Positions 5,231 through 11,452 of a stretch of 11,452 bases of DNA are shown in pieces. The notes beneath the pieces are model-generated. The model did no database searches. It worked only from the letters and a program-made list of their open reading frames with translations, and was not told the origin of the DNA. The stretch spans positions 1 to 11,452 of the forward strand of contig JAJYJL010000127.1 in NCBI GenBank assembly GCA_021789565.1, read 5' to 3'. Each line of letters begins with the position of its first letter. The first letter of the stretch is position 1. The translations under genes were made by a program, and so were the position numbers. This DNA comes from Acidobacteriota bacterium. Its GTDB lineage: Bacteria; Acidobacteriota; Terriglobia; UBA7540.

Positions 5231-6624
5231 AGAATGAAGCTGAGGGGGCACTTTCGGCTCGGCCTTTGATAAGCATCCATGTAGTGGAGCGGGGCGTGCG
5301 TACTCGCACAGGATGGATGCGATGCGAAATCGGCCAGAATGTCGAGTTCACGACTGGCAAACTTGAATCTTATTGTATTGCGAAGTGGGACGAGATTGTC
5401 TACGACGCGTTGCTGGTAGCGGCAGCAGCCGAATTCGCAGATAGAACTCAGCGGCGTCCGTCGCGGACGTGGCTAAGAGAGTTTGAACTGATGATTCCTG
5501 TGCATGACCCGGACCGTTGGCACGACAGTCAGGTAACCGGGTCGTTGCACGACGCGCTGAATTTCCTGACCGGAGACAGGTGGAAGATCGAGTTTTGCTC
5601 GCGCAATAAGCGTCTGACTCCTCCTGGGCAGAGTCAATTCAATATTCCTGCGGGGCCGAGTGCGGTTATTCCCTTCAGCGACGGACTGGATTCGCGATGC
5701 GTTGCGGGAATAATGGGCCGGGAGATGGGGGACAGGCTGATTCGCGTCCGGCTAGGGTCGAAGATTTGCGAGGGAAAGGCACTGTCCTCGCAAAGGCAGC
5801 CTTTCACTTCTGTTCCATATCATGTCCGGCCCGGGAAACGCGCTTTCGTAGAGTCAACCGCGCGATCACGAGGATTCAAGTTCGCTCTCTTAAGCGGTCT
5901 GGCTGCCTTTTTAGCCAAGGCAGGGGAGATCATCGTGCCCGAGAGCGGACAAGGGGCGCTCGGCCCGGCATTGGTTGCGGTGGGACAGGGGTATGAGGAC
6001 TACCGGAGCCATCCCCTTTTTACTGATCGGATGGAGAAATTCTTGGCGGCATTGCTTCAACACAAGGTGAAGTTCAAATTCCCTCAGCTCTGGCATACCA
6101 AGGCTGAAACGCTCAGGAAGTTCGTCGAAGAATGCAGCGACGGTTCCTCGTGGTCCGGCACGTGGTCGTGCTGGCAACAGGCCCGGCAGGTGAGCGTCGA
6201 TGGGAAGAAAAGGCAGTGCGGGATTTGTGCCGCCTGCCTGCTAAGACGCCTAAGCGTACACGCCGTTGGTCTCTCCGAGCCAAAGGACACTTACGTGTGG
6301 GAGAATCTTTCCGCCGCAACGTTCTCAGCAGGCGCGGCCCCTTCCTTCCCACCTAAGAAAATCACGCGGGCCCTCCGTGAATATGCGATTGCCGGAACGT
6401 TACATCTGGACCAACTTGCAGGGCTGCGAAATTCGGCGGCAAATTCGCGGATGCTCGATTTGAGAGCTTTTCAGCTCAGTCGGTCGCTTGGTCTTACGGA
6501 AGGTGACGCTCGCTCAAAGCTTGATCGCTTGTTACTTCAACACGAAACGGAATGGAAGAGTTTTATGCATTTCCTTGGAACGGGTTCATTCTTGGCAAAT
6601 TGGGCCACTGAGGGACAATCATGA
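5227..6624 (+). CDS. QueC/QatC-like PP-loop protein
   Basis: The 465-residue product has an N-terminal domain of about 145 residues not found in QueC, then a PP-loop ATPase domain with SDGLDS at 151-156 in place of the usual SGGxDS. A zinc site follows in QueC-like arrangement (Cys315, then CGICAAC: Cys331, Cys334, Cys337), and a C-terminal helical domain of about 120 residues ends it. QueC makes 7-cyano-7-deazaguanine with ATP. Proteins with this longer architecture (QatC in Qat, Cap9 in type IV CBASS) work in phage defence. No queuosine gene is nearby, so a defence role is favoured. Gly-to-Asp in the PP-loop may weaken ATP use or mark a subfamily. The start is GTG 5227, overlapping the previous stop as GTGA with a purine-rich site just upstream, and its own end overlaps the next gene as ATGA. 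Confidence 0.75.
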   Translation: MKNEAEGALSARPLISIHVVERGVRTRTGWMRCEIGQNVEFTTGKLESYCIAKWDEIVYDALLVAAAAEFADRTQRRPSRTWLREFELMIPVHDPDRWHDSQVTGSLHDALNFLTGDRWKIEFCSRNKRLTPPGQSQFNIPAGPSAVIPFSDGLDSRCVAGIMGREMGDRLIRVRLGSKICEGKALSSQRQPFTSVPYHVRPGKRAFVESTARSRGFKFALLSGLAAFLAKAGEIIVPESGQGALGPALVAVGQGYEDYRSHPLFTDRMEKFLAALLQHKVKFKFPQLWHTKAETLRKFVEECSDGSSWSGTWSCWQQARQVSVDGKKRQCGICAACLLRRLSVHAVGLSEPKDTYVWENLSAATFSAGAAPSFPPKKITRALREYAIAGTLHLDQLAGLRNSAANSRMLDLRAFQLSRSLGLTEGDARSKLDRLLLQHETEWKSFMHFLGTGSFLANWATEGQS

Positions 6625-7805
6625 CACTGCTTGAAGAAATGAGCCCGAGAGATGTTGGCGAACGCCTGCGTATCGCCCGTGAGACCGCGAAGTTTACGCA
6701 AGCCGAGGCAGCAAATTCGATTGAGGTCGCCCGCACGACCCTCGTCGCAATGGAGCAGGGCCAACGGCGTGTGCGGATCAACGAGTTGCAGCAACTCGCG
6801 AAGGCCTTCGGAACGTCCGTGAACGCTATGCTGCGTCAGGAGGCTGTTCACGTTGATCTTGCGCCACGCTTTCGAAAGCTGTTCGACAGCAAGGACGAGG
6901 CCGCCGCGCATGCGGCCGCATTGATGGCCAACCTCGCAAGAGCGGAAGTAGAACTGGAAAACCTGCTCGGCGTCAAACGCACGGTTAACTATCCCCCGGA
7001 ACGCCCAATCCTTCGCGGCAATGTGCGGGTACAGGCTGAACATGATGCAACAGAACTGCGACAGCGACTCGGTCTAGGCTTCCGGCCCGTGCCTGGCATT
7101 GTCACGCTGCTCGAAATGGAGTTTGGCGTCCGCGTTTACATCCGGAGGCTCGACAGCCGAATATCAGGCCTGTTCGCGTACGATGAGGCGCTTGGCGCGT
7201 GCGTACTACTGAACGCCAGTCATCCTCGGGAGCGGCGGAACCAGTCGGCGGGTCACGAGTGCGGCCATTTTATTTCCTCGCGGCGCAGCGCCGAAATCCT
7301 GCATCGGAATGAGCCGGAGAATTCACGTGAAGAGCGTTACGCCAATGCGTTTGGCAGAGCATTCCTGACGCCGGCACGGGCCGTGATGCAGAAATTCCAG
7401 GAAGCGACCGCAGGGGCAGAGCGGCTAACCCGTCGACATGTGATCATCCTAGCATATTTCTTCGGAGTGTCCCGCGAGGCCATAGTGCGGCGGCTTGAAG
7501 AATTAGATTTGGTTAAAGGGGGGACGTGGGACTGGTTTCAGGCAAATGGAGGCATCACTGATGAGCAGGTCCGGCAGGTCTTGGGTGACCTGTCAACGTT
7601 TGACCTGGACAAGGCCGAAGCAGATCGTCCGACGACGCTCCGGCTTAACTTGCTCGCTGCAGAGGCATATCGACAGAGTCTTTTGAGCGAGGGACAGATC
7701 GCCCGCCTCCTTTGTCTGGATCGGATCGAAGTGCGCGAAATACTGGACAGCCAGGAGGTTGAAGGAAGTGAGTCTGATAGCACCATCCTTGACCTGCCTA
7801 ACTGA
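6621..7805 (+). CDS. HTH (XRE) + ImmA/IrrE metallopeptidase, probable antitoxin/regulator
   Basis: This 394-residue protein joins three parts. Residues 10-75 form an XRE/Cro-type helix-turn-helix. Residues about 150-290 form an ImmA/IrrE peptidase with HECGH (212-216, catalytic Glu213) and the E..AN.F helix (Glu238, likely third zinc ligand). The C-terminal region includes LAAEAYRQSLLSEGQIARLLCLDRIEVREIL (345-375, read as two halves), which resembles UPF0175 antitoxins. ImmA-type proteases cleave or are partnered with repressors and switch on mobile elements or stress genes. The UPF0175-like tail is meaningful because such antitoxins usually pair with PIN toxins like the next gene. ATG 6621 overlaps the previous stop, with GAGGGA about 6 bases before it. 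I infer that it represses the operon and masks the PIN nuclease. Confidence 0.82.
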   Translation: MTLLEEMSPRDVGERLRIARETAKFTQAEAANSIEVARTTLVAMEQGQRRVRINELQQLAKAFGTSVNAMLRQEAVHVDLAPRFRKLFDSKDEAAAHAAALMANLARAEVELENLLGVKRTVNYPPERPILRGNVRVQAEHDATELRQRLGLGFRPVPGIVTLLEMEFGVRVYIRRLDSRISGLFAYDEALGACVLLNASHPRERRNQSAGHECGHFISSRRSAEILHRNEPENSREERYANAFGRAFLTPARAVMQKFQEATAGAERLTRRHVIILAYFFGVSREAIVRRLEELDLVKGGTWDWFQANGGITDEQVRQVLGDLSTFDLDKAEADRPTTLRLNLLAAEAYRQSLLSEGQIARLLCLDRIEVREILDSQEVEGSESDSTILDLPN

Positions 7806-8424
7806 TCCAAAAGCTCATTTGGTTCTGGATACGAGTACGGTCATAAACTTGAACGCCACGGGTTGTGGTCGGCAATTGATCCAGGCCCTCCCTAATCCTT
7901 TCGCCGTGGTGGATACTGTGCTCGCCGAACTTGCAGGAGGCCGGCACCGGAGTCGGCAGGATTGGGAATTATTGAACGAGCTCGTCGCGTCTAATTTCGT
8001 TACGATGGCTAAACTTGATGAACGGGCTACGCAATATTTCGAACAGCTTGTCATCGGATCCGCTGCGGCGACTCTCGACGACGGGGAAGCCGCCACCATC
8101 GCCTATGCTGTGAGTCAGCGCGCATTCGCCATTGTCGACGAACGGAAGGCCAATCGTATTTGCTCGCAACGTTTTCCGCGTCTCCGTCTGGGCTGCACAG
8201 TGGATATCTTTGCGCATCCCATTGTCCAGCAGACCCTCGGTAGAGAGGCTCTCGCTAATGCCATTTTCAACGCGCTTTATCAAGGCCGAATGAGAGTGCT
8301 TCCGCACCACCTTAAATGGGTCGTGGAGTTAATCGGCATTGAGCGAGCGATTTTGTGCACCAGCCTACCAAAGACTGTTCGTGTTCCGAAACTGGCCTCT
8401 GCGGGGGGTCCCGACACCAAGTAA
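7768..8424 (+). CDS. PIN-domain nuclease, probable toxin
   Basis: PIN nucleases cut RNA with a cluster of acidic residues and Mg or Mn. From GTG 7768 the product has 218 residues, and the quartet is visible: Asp21 (LVLDTSTVINL), Glu54 (VLAEL), Glu107 beside Asp104/Asp105 (LDDGEAATIAYA) and Asp124 (AIVDERKA). This matches VapC and DUF3368-type toxins, although a C-terminal extension of about 60 residues makes it longer than VapC. GGAGG at 7754-7758 lies 9 bases before GTG 7768. The in-frame TTG at 7759 touches that site and cannot be the start. The gene overlaps its presumed antitoxin by 38 bp. All acidic residues are present, so it should be active unless held by the HTH-ImmA protein. Confidence 0.82.
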   Translation: MSLIAPSLTCLTDPKAHLVLDTSTVINLNATGCGRQLIQALPNPFAVVDTVLAELAGGRHRSRQDWELLNELVASNFVTMAKLDERATQYFEQLVIGSAAATLDDGEAATIAYAVSQRAFAIVDERKANRICSQRFPRLRLGCTVDIFAHPIVQQTLGREALANAIFNALYQGRMRVLPHHLKWVVELIGIERAILCTSLPKTVRVPKLASAGGPDTK

Positions 8425-8432
8425 TCCACATA

Positions 8433-8449
8433 CCAGAATCGCCTTCTGG
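8433..8449. repeat. Hairpin between convergent genes
   Basis: CCAGAA (8433-8438) and TTCTGG (8444-8449) form a perfect 6-bp stem with a 5-nt loop in the 61-bp gap between the PIN gene and the convergent DUF429 gene. No T-tract follows on either strand, so an intrinsic terminator is not supported, though it may protect a 3' end. Confidence 0.4.
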
Positions 8450-8485
8450 GGAAAAAGCCAACGACTTGGCGCGCTCAACAAGGCC

Positions 8486-9280
8486 TCACATCACTCCGAG
8501 AATCCAGCCCTCGACCTGCGCCACTTCCCGTTCCGTGGGTGTCACTCCTGGGTGGAAGAAAATTGCCAACTTGCCGTCCAGATCAGAGCGTTGCATCCAC
8601 GCGGCAACTGCATAAGCGTCATGCTGATCTGGGTTTCGATCTTCCTGAGCGAAGCTCTGCCTCCACAGCGACGGATAGACCTCCACCACCGCGGACTTGC
8701 CCGCTGGGAATTCCCAGCCATCGAAAGGCCAAAAATGAACCCGGCCGCCCACATGCTGTCGGATATAGCGCAACCAAGGCAACCCGGCGTGTGTGGACTT
8801 GGCCACAGCCCCTTGCACGTCGAATTGAAATACTGACTTGGCACCGCCAGCGCGAACTTCAGTTAGCCGTCGCCAACGAGAACTGCCGGCACGGACTTTT
8901 CCGTTGCCTACAATCCCGTCACGCACGAATTCCACGTAGGTTTGGTCTTCATCCGTCGGCCAATGCTTTTGGAAGTCTTCGAGAAATGCCGGCCAATCGC
9001 GCGGGAGATGGCGCTCTTCAAAATACTGAATTGGGAATGAGAACCCATGGTCAATCCCGACCAGCGTAGGCGCGTCTTCGGAAAGCCTTTCGACCAGCCA
9101 TTCGGCGATACCGCGCCGCGTCCAATACTTGCGCGGGCTCGGCGGTGGCAACACCTCTCCTGGCCCGGACTTCCGGTCAGCCAAGTACACGCGCAACCCG
9201 CTTAGGCTGGCCGTGGGCGTCTGAGCGCCAGAATAATCAATGCCGATGTAGCGGGCGAACGCTGGAAAGCCCTTGCTCAT
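8486..9280 (-). CDS. DUF429-like RNase H-fold protein
   Basis: The 264-residue product has the layout of an RNase H-fold protein of the DUF429 type. A first strand carries YIGIDYSG (Asp15), a central strand IDHGFSFP (Asp77), then EVYPSLW (Glu200) and a helix DQHDAYAVAAWM (Asp221). These four acidic residues could bind two metals, so a nuclease or phosphotransferase activity is plausible; no function is established for the family to my knowledge. No signal peptide or membrane helix is seen. ATG 9280 overlaps the stop of the ASCH gene upstream (ATGA type), so the two proteins are made from one transcript and probably act on the same RNA or DNA substrate. It converges with the PIN gene. Confidence 0.7.
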   Translation of the reverse strand: MSKGFPAFARYIGIDYSGAQTPTASLSGLRVYLADRKSGPGEVLPPPSPRKYWTRRGIAEWLVERLSEDAPTLVGIDHGFSFPIQYFEERHLPRDWPAFLEDFQKHWPTDEDQTYVEFVRDGIVGNGKVRAGSSRWRRLTEVRAGGAKSVFQFDVQGAVAKSTHAGLPWLRYIRQHVGGRVHFWPFDGWEFPAGKSAVVEVYPSLWRQSFAQEDRNPDQHDAYAVAAWMQRSDLDGKLAIFFHPGVTPTEREVAQVEGWILGVM

Positions 9281-9687
9281 TTGAGGTCAAGTTGCTTAAC
9301 CCACGCCGGCAGTTCCTTCATGACTGCGGGAGGCGGTATCCAAAGCCCTAGGCTCCCTTTGCATGGAATCGGCCTCATGCGACGCGGATTCTTGATCAGC
9401 CGGTGCCAAGCGCCTTTCTGTGCCCACCGGCTCTCTGAGTTCTTCACGCAGCCGACAACGCGCGCGATTCCCACAATGGAGCCTTCCGGGAGATTGGCAA
9501 GGGTTTCAGCAGACGGCGGCCTGCATATGTTCTCCGCGAGCTTCTCACGGGGTTGGCGCTCATGGTAACTCGCCGCATGGATCAGCAGAGGGCCGCGATA
9601 ATGTGTTCGCCACGACCGATTCTCCACGTCTTTACCCAGGTGCAGAATCGCATATGCCCAAAGTTGCCTTATCGTGAGAGCTTTCAT
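9277..9687 (-). CDS. ASCH (PUA-like) domain protein
   Basis: ASCH domains are small beta-barrel folds related to PUA that bind RNA or modified bases; some act as amidohydrolases on modified nucleosides. The 136-residue product starts MKALTIRQLWAYAI and shows the family pattern K..ENR.W...YRG.L.IHA at residues 19-38, then GSIVGIARVVGCV (strand) and a C-terminal KGSLGLWIPP strand. The frame is open to 9846, but the extra 53 residues look non-coding and the domain begins right at ATG 9687, so I choose that start. It lies directly before, and overlaps by 4 bp, the DUF429 gene, suggesting a recognition subunit (ASCH) with a catalytic partner (RNase H fold). Confidence 0.8.
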   Translation of the reverse strand: MKALTIRQLWAYAILHLGKDVENRSWRTHYRGPLLIHAASYHERQPREKLAENICRPPSAETLANLPEGSIVGIARVVGCVKNSESRWAQKGAWHRLIKNPRRMRPIPCKGSLGLWIPPPAVMKELPAWVKQLDLK

Positions 9688-10005
9688 GGAATCTTTTCGG
9701 GCGTCCGCACGCGACGGGGATCCTACCGCAAGCCCTCTCGACCGGCGCTCCGCGCCAAATTCGACGATATGGCGCGCACAATTGCGTAGTTGTATACTTT
9801 CTCTCGGCTGCCGACCCTGTCGCGGGCTTCCAGCCAACTGTATCATTTCGCGCTACAAAAAGTTACCCAGGTGAGTTACTTCGTCAAATCGGCAACCAGG
9901 AGAATTCTCACGCGCCGTTTTAGCGATGAACAATACCAGCTTCACGGCTTCTTGGCGTAATAGAACGAAAGCTGTTCCAGCCCGACTTTATATATGTTTT
10001 GAACC
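9688..10005. other. Divergent intergenic region between ASCH and helicase genes
   Basis: It separates the leftward ASCH gene from the rightward helicase and must hold both promoters. TATATG (9989-9994) is a possible -10 box for the helicase, without a convincing -35. Two tiny frames on the plus strand are noted with low confidence: 9871-9960 (GTG start, 29 residues) and 9926-10009 (27 residues), the latter ending in an ATGA overlap with the helicase start. Nothing else is seen. Confidence 0.4.
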
Positions 10006-11452
10006 ATGAATCTTACAGACTACCACGCCAAATATTTTGCTCATGAGCTAACCAAGCGCTGTTCGTCAGACAGCCTTGAAAAGCTCGCCGGAGCCGTCGC
10101 GAGCGCCCAGGTGGATTTGAATCCGCATCAAGTGGACGCTGCCTTATTTGCCTTCAACTCACCCCTGGCAAAAGGAGCGCTCCTAGCTGATGAAGTCGGC
10201 CTCGGCAAGACGATCGAAGCTGGCTTGGTCCTTTCGCAAAAGTGGGCGGAGCGGAAGCGGCGCGTACTCGTGATTACGCCTGCTAACCTCCGCAAGCAAT
10301 GGCATCAAGAGTTGACCGAGAAGTTTTTTTTGCCTTGCCAGATCATCGAAACCAAGACATACAATCAAGCGGTAAGAGGCGGGAACCTTCGTCCATTCGA
10401 ACCGCCCAATGCCATCATAATTTGTTCCTTCCAATTCGCCAGGAGTAAGGCCGCCGATGTTGCGCATACCGCGTGGGATTTGGTCGTGGTGGATGAAGCC
10501 CATCGTTTGCGCAATGTCTACAAGCCTTCCAACGTCATCGCGAACACGCTCAAGGTCGCCCTAGCGGGCAAGAGCACGCTTCTCCTCACCGCCACTCCAC
10601 TTCAAAACTCACTGCTGGAACTCTTCGGCCTCGTCAGCTTCATTGACGAGCACACGTTTGGCGACCTTCAGAGCTTCCGCGAGCAATTCGCCAATCTTTC
10701 CCAGGAACAGGTTTTTCGGACGCTCAAAGCGCGCCTTAAGCCCATTTGCCAGCGTACGCTCCGGCGTCAGGTCACGTCCTACATTCCATTCACCAAGCGC
10801 TTGCCGATGGTGGAAGAGTTCACCCCGGAGGAAAGCGAAGACCGGCTCTACGATCTGGTTTCTGAATATCTCCGCCGCGACAACCTTCAGGCGCTCCCTG
10901 CCAGCCAACGCTCGCTGATTACGCTCGTCCTCCGCAAACTGCTGGCTTCCTCCACCTTTGCTATCGCCGCAGCGCTCGAAACCATGTCCAAGCGGCTCAA
11001 GGCCAAGCTCCAGAGGGCGGAACCGGCCGAGTCCCTTGAAGAAACACTTGACCAGGACTACGAAGCCCTCGACCAGACTGCTGAGGAATGGTCGGAAAAT
11101 CAGCCCGCCGAAACGCTTTCCGACACCGACCGGGCCGCAATTGAATCTGAGGTGGCCGACCTTGAAGCGTTCGCCAAGCTCGCCAAGTCCATCGAGCAAA
11201 ACGCGAAAGGCAAGGCGCTGGTCAAGGCATTGGCCATTGCCTTCCCCAAGGCCATTGAGCTCGGCGCGCTGCAAAAGGCCGTCATTTTCACTGAATCGAG
11301 AAGAACACAGAACTATCTATTACGTCTTTTGGCGGACAGCCCGTTCAGTGAAGGCATCGTGCTTTTCAACGGCTCGAACACCGACGAAAGCTCCAGACAG
11401 ATTTACGCTGCATGGCTTCAGAGACATCAAGGGACAGAACGCGTCACTGGCT
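10006..11452 (+). CDS. SNF2-type helicase, N-terminal part (cut by window edge)
   Basis: The frame runs from ATG 10006 to the window end without a stop (482 codons seen). Motifs appear in SNF2 order: LNPHQVDAALF (38-48), Walker A DEVGLGKT (62-69), LVITPANLRKQW (88-99), Walker B DEAH (163-166) and TATPLQN (195-201). A long, charged helical insertion follows, and AVIFTESRRTQNYLLRLL begins the second RecA-like domain close to the edge. This is a double-stranded-DNA translocase related to RapA and to helicases of several defence systems such as DISARM DrmD; similar genes often sit with DNA methylases or restriction genes. Which system it belongs to depends on genes to the right. No clear Shine-Dalgarno precedes the start. 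Confidence 0.85.
   Translation, partial: MNLTDYHAKYFAHELTKRCSSDSLEKLAGAVASAQVDLNPHQVDAALFAFNSPLAKGALLADEVGLGKTIEAGLVLSQKWAERKRRVLVITPANLRKQWHQELTEKFFLPCQIIETKTYNQAVRGGNLRPFEPPNAIIICSFQFARSKAADVAHTAWDLVVVDEAHRLRNVYKPSNVIANTLKVALAGKSTLLLTATPLQNSLLELFGLVSFIDEHTFGDLQSFREQFANLSQEQVFRTLKARLKPICQRTLRRQVTSYIPFTKRLPMVEEFTPEESEDRLYDLVSEYLRRDNLQALPASQRSLITLVLRKLLASSTFAIAAALETMSKRLKAKLQRAEPAESLEETLDQDYEALDQTAEEWSENQPAETLSDTDRAAIESEVADLEAFAKLAKSIEQNAKGKALVKALAIAFPKAIELGALQKAVIFTESRRTQNYLLRLLADSPFSEGIVLFNGSNTDESSRQIYAAWLQRHQGTERVTG

Noticed and set aside
5227..6624. Queuosine biosynthesis QueC
   Set aside because: The protein has a long extra N-terminal domain and an altered PP-loop, and no queD, queE or queF gene is nearby; a defence-type QueC homologue fits better.
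6537..7043. 168-codon frame on the minus strand
   Set aside because: Spans the antisense of the HTH domain and the end of the QueC-like gene; no motif.
8433..8449. Intrinsic terminator between the convergent genes
   Set aside because: The stem is perfect but short, with no T-tract after it on either strand.
8339..9069. Two plus-strand frames of 165 and 176 codons
   Set aside because: They lie opposite the DUF429 gene; their composition is Arg/Pro-rich shadow sequence, while the minus strand shows RNase H-fold motifs.
9688..9846. 53-residue N-terminal extension of the ASCH protein
   Set aside because: Low-complexity, Arg-rich sequence; the domain begins exactly at ATG 9687.
10609..11274. 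221-codon frame on the minus strand
   Set aside because: Opposite the helicase frame, which shows SNF2 motifs in order; a shadow of a long codon-biased gene.

Overview
This is a bacterial accessory region of moderate to fairly high G+C, with short intergenic gaps, several 4-base stop/start overlaps and GTG/TTG starts. I see no rRNA, CRISPR array, insertion sequence, integrase or housekeeping gene. The organism cannot be named from this sequence. A tRNA-Phe remnant with an encoded CCA and general composition would suit a soil or groundwater bacterium such as Verrucomicrobiota or Acidobacteriota, but that is a weak guess. Nearly every recognisable gene belongs to a phage-defence, toxin-antitoxin or nucleic-acid-processing family, so the window reads as part of a defence island.

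Layout. (1) 1-286: no gene, a few small hairpins. (2) 287-1763 (+): a small membrane-anchored protein resembling the effector-associated component EACC1, then a metallopeptidase resembling phage T4-exclusion protein Lit (HELAH zinc motif). (3) 1760-2274 (-): two overlapping unknown genes of 126 and 49 codons; the second meets the Lit-like gene tail to tail with a 4-bp overlap. (4) 2322-2735: two different truncated tRNA 3' halves on the minus strand, one Phe(GAA) and one Arg(CCG), about 320 bp apart. They look like displaced attachment-site halves left by integrated elements. (5) 2876-4363 (+): a type IV AbiEi/AbiEii toxin-antitoxin pair with a strong promoter placed for a leaderless transcript and a 13-bp palindrome beside it. 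(6) 4601-8424 (+): a tightly coupled four-gene operon behind one promoter with a palindromic operator. It encodes a 188-residue protein in the position of QatB, a QueC/QatC-like PP-loop protein, an HTH + ImmA/IrrE metallopeptidase and a PIN nuclease. (7) 8486-9687 (-): an ASCH-domain protein coupled to a DUF429 RNase H-fold protein. (8) 10006 to the window end (+): the first 482 codons of an SNF2-type helicase, cut by the right edge.

The most interesting unit is (6). QueC-like proteins occur in Qat and type IV CBASS defence, where the enzyme is thought to act on a partner protein rather than in queuosine synthesis. Here the QueC-like gene and its small partner lack the QatA ATPase and QatD TatD nuclease. 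Instead they are joined by GTGA/ATGA-type overlaps to a protease-antitoxin and a PIN RNase. I infer that the QueC-like pair senses or controls the trigger, and that the HTH-ImmA protein represses both the operon and the PIN toxin until it is inactivated.
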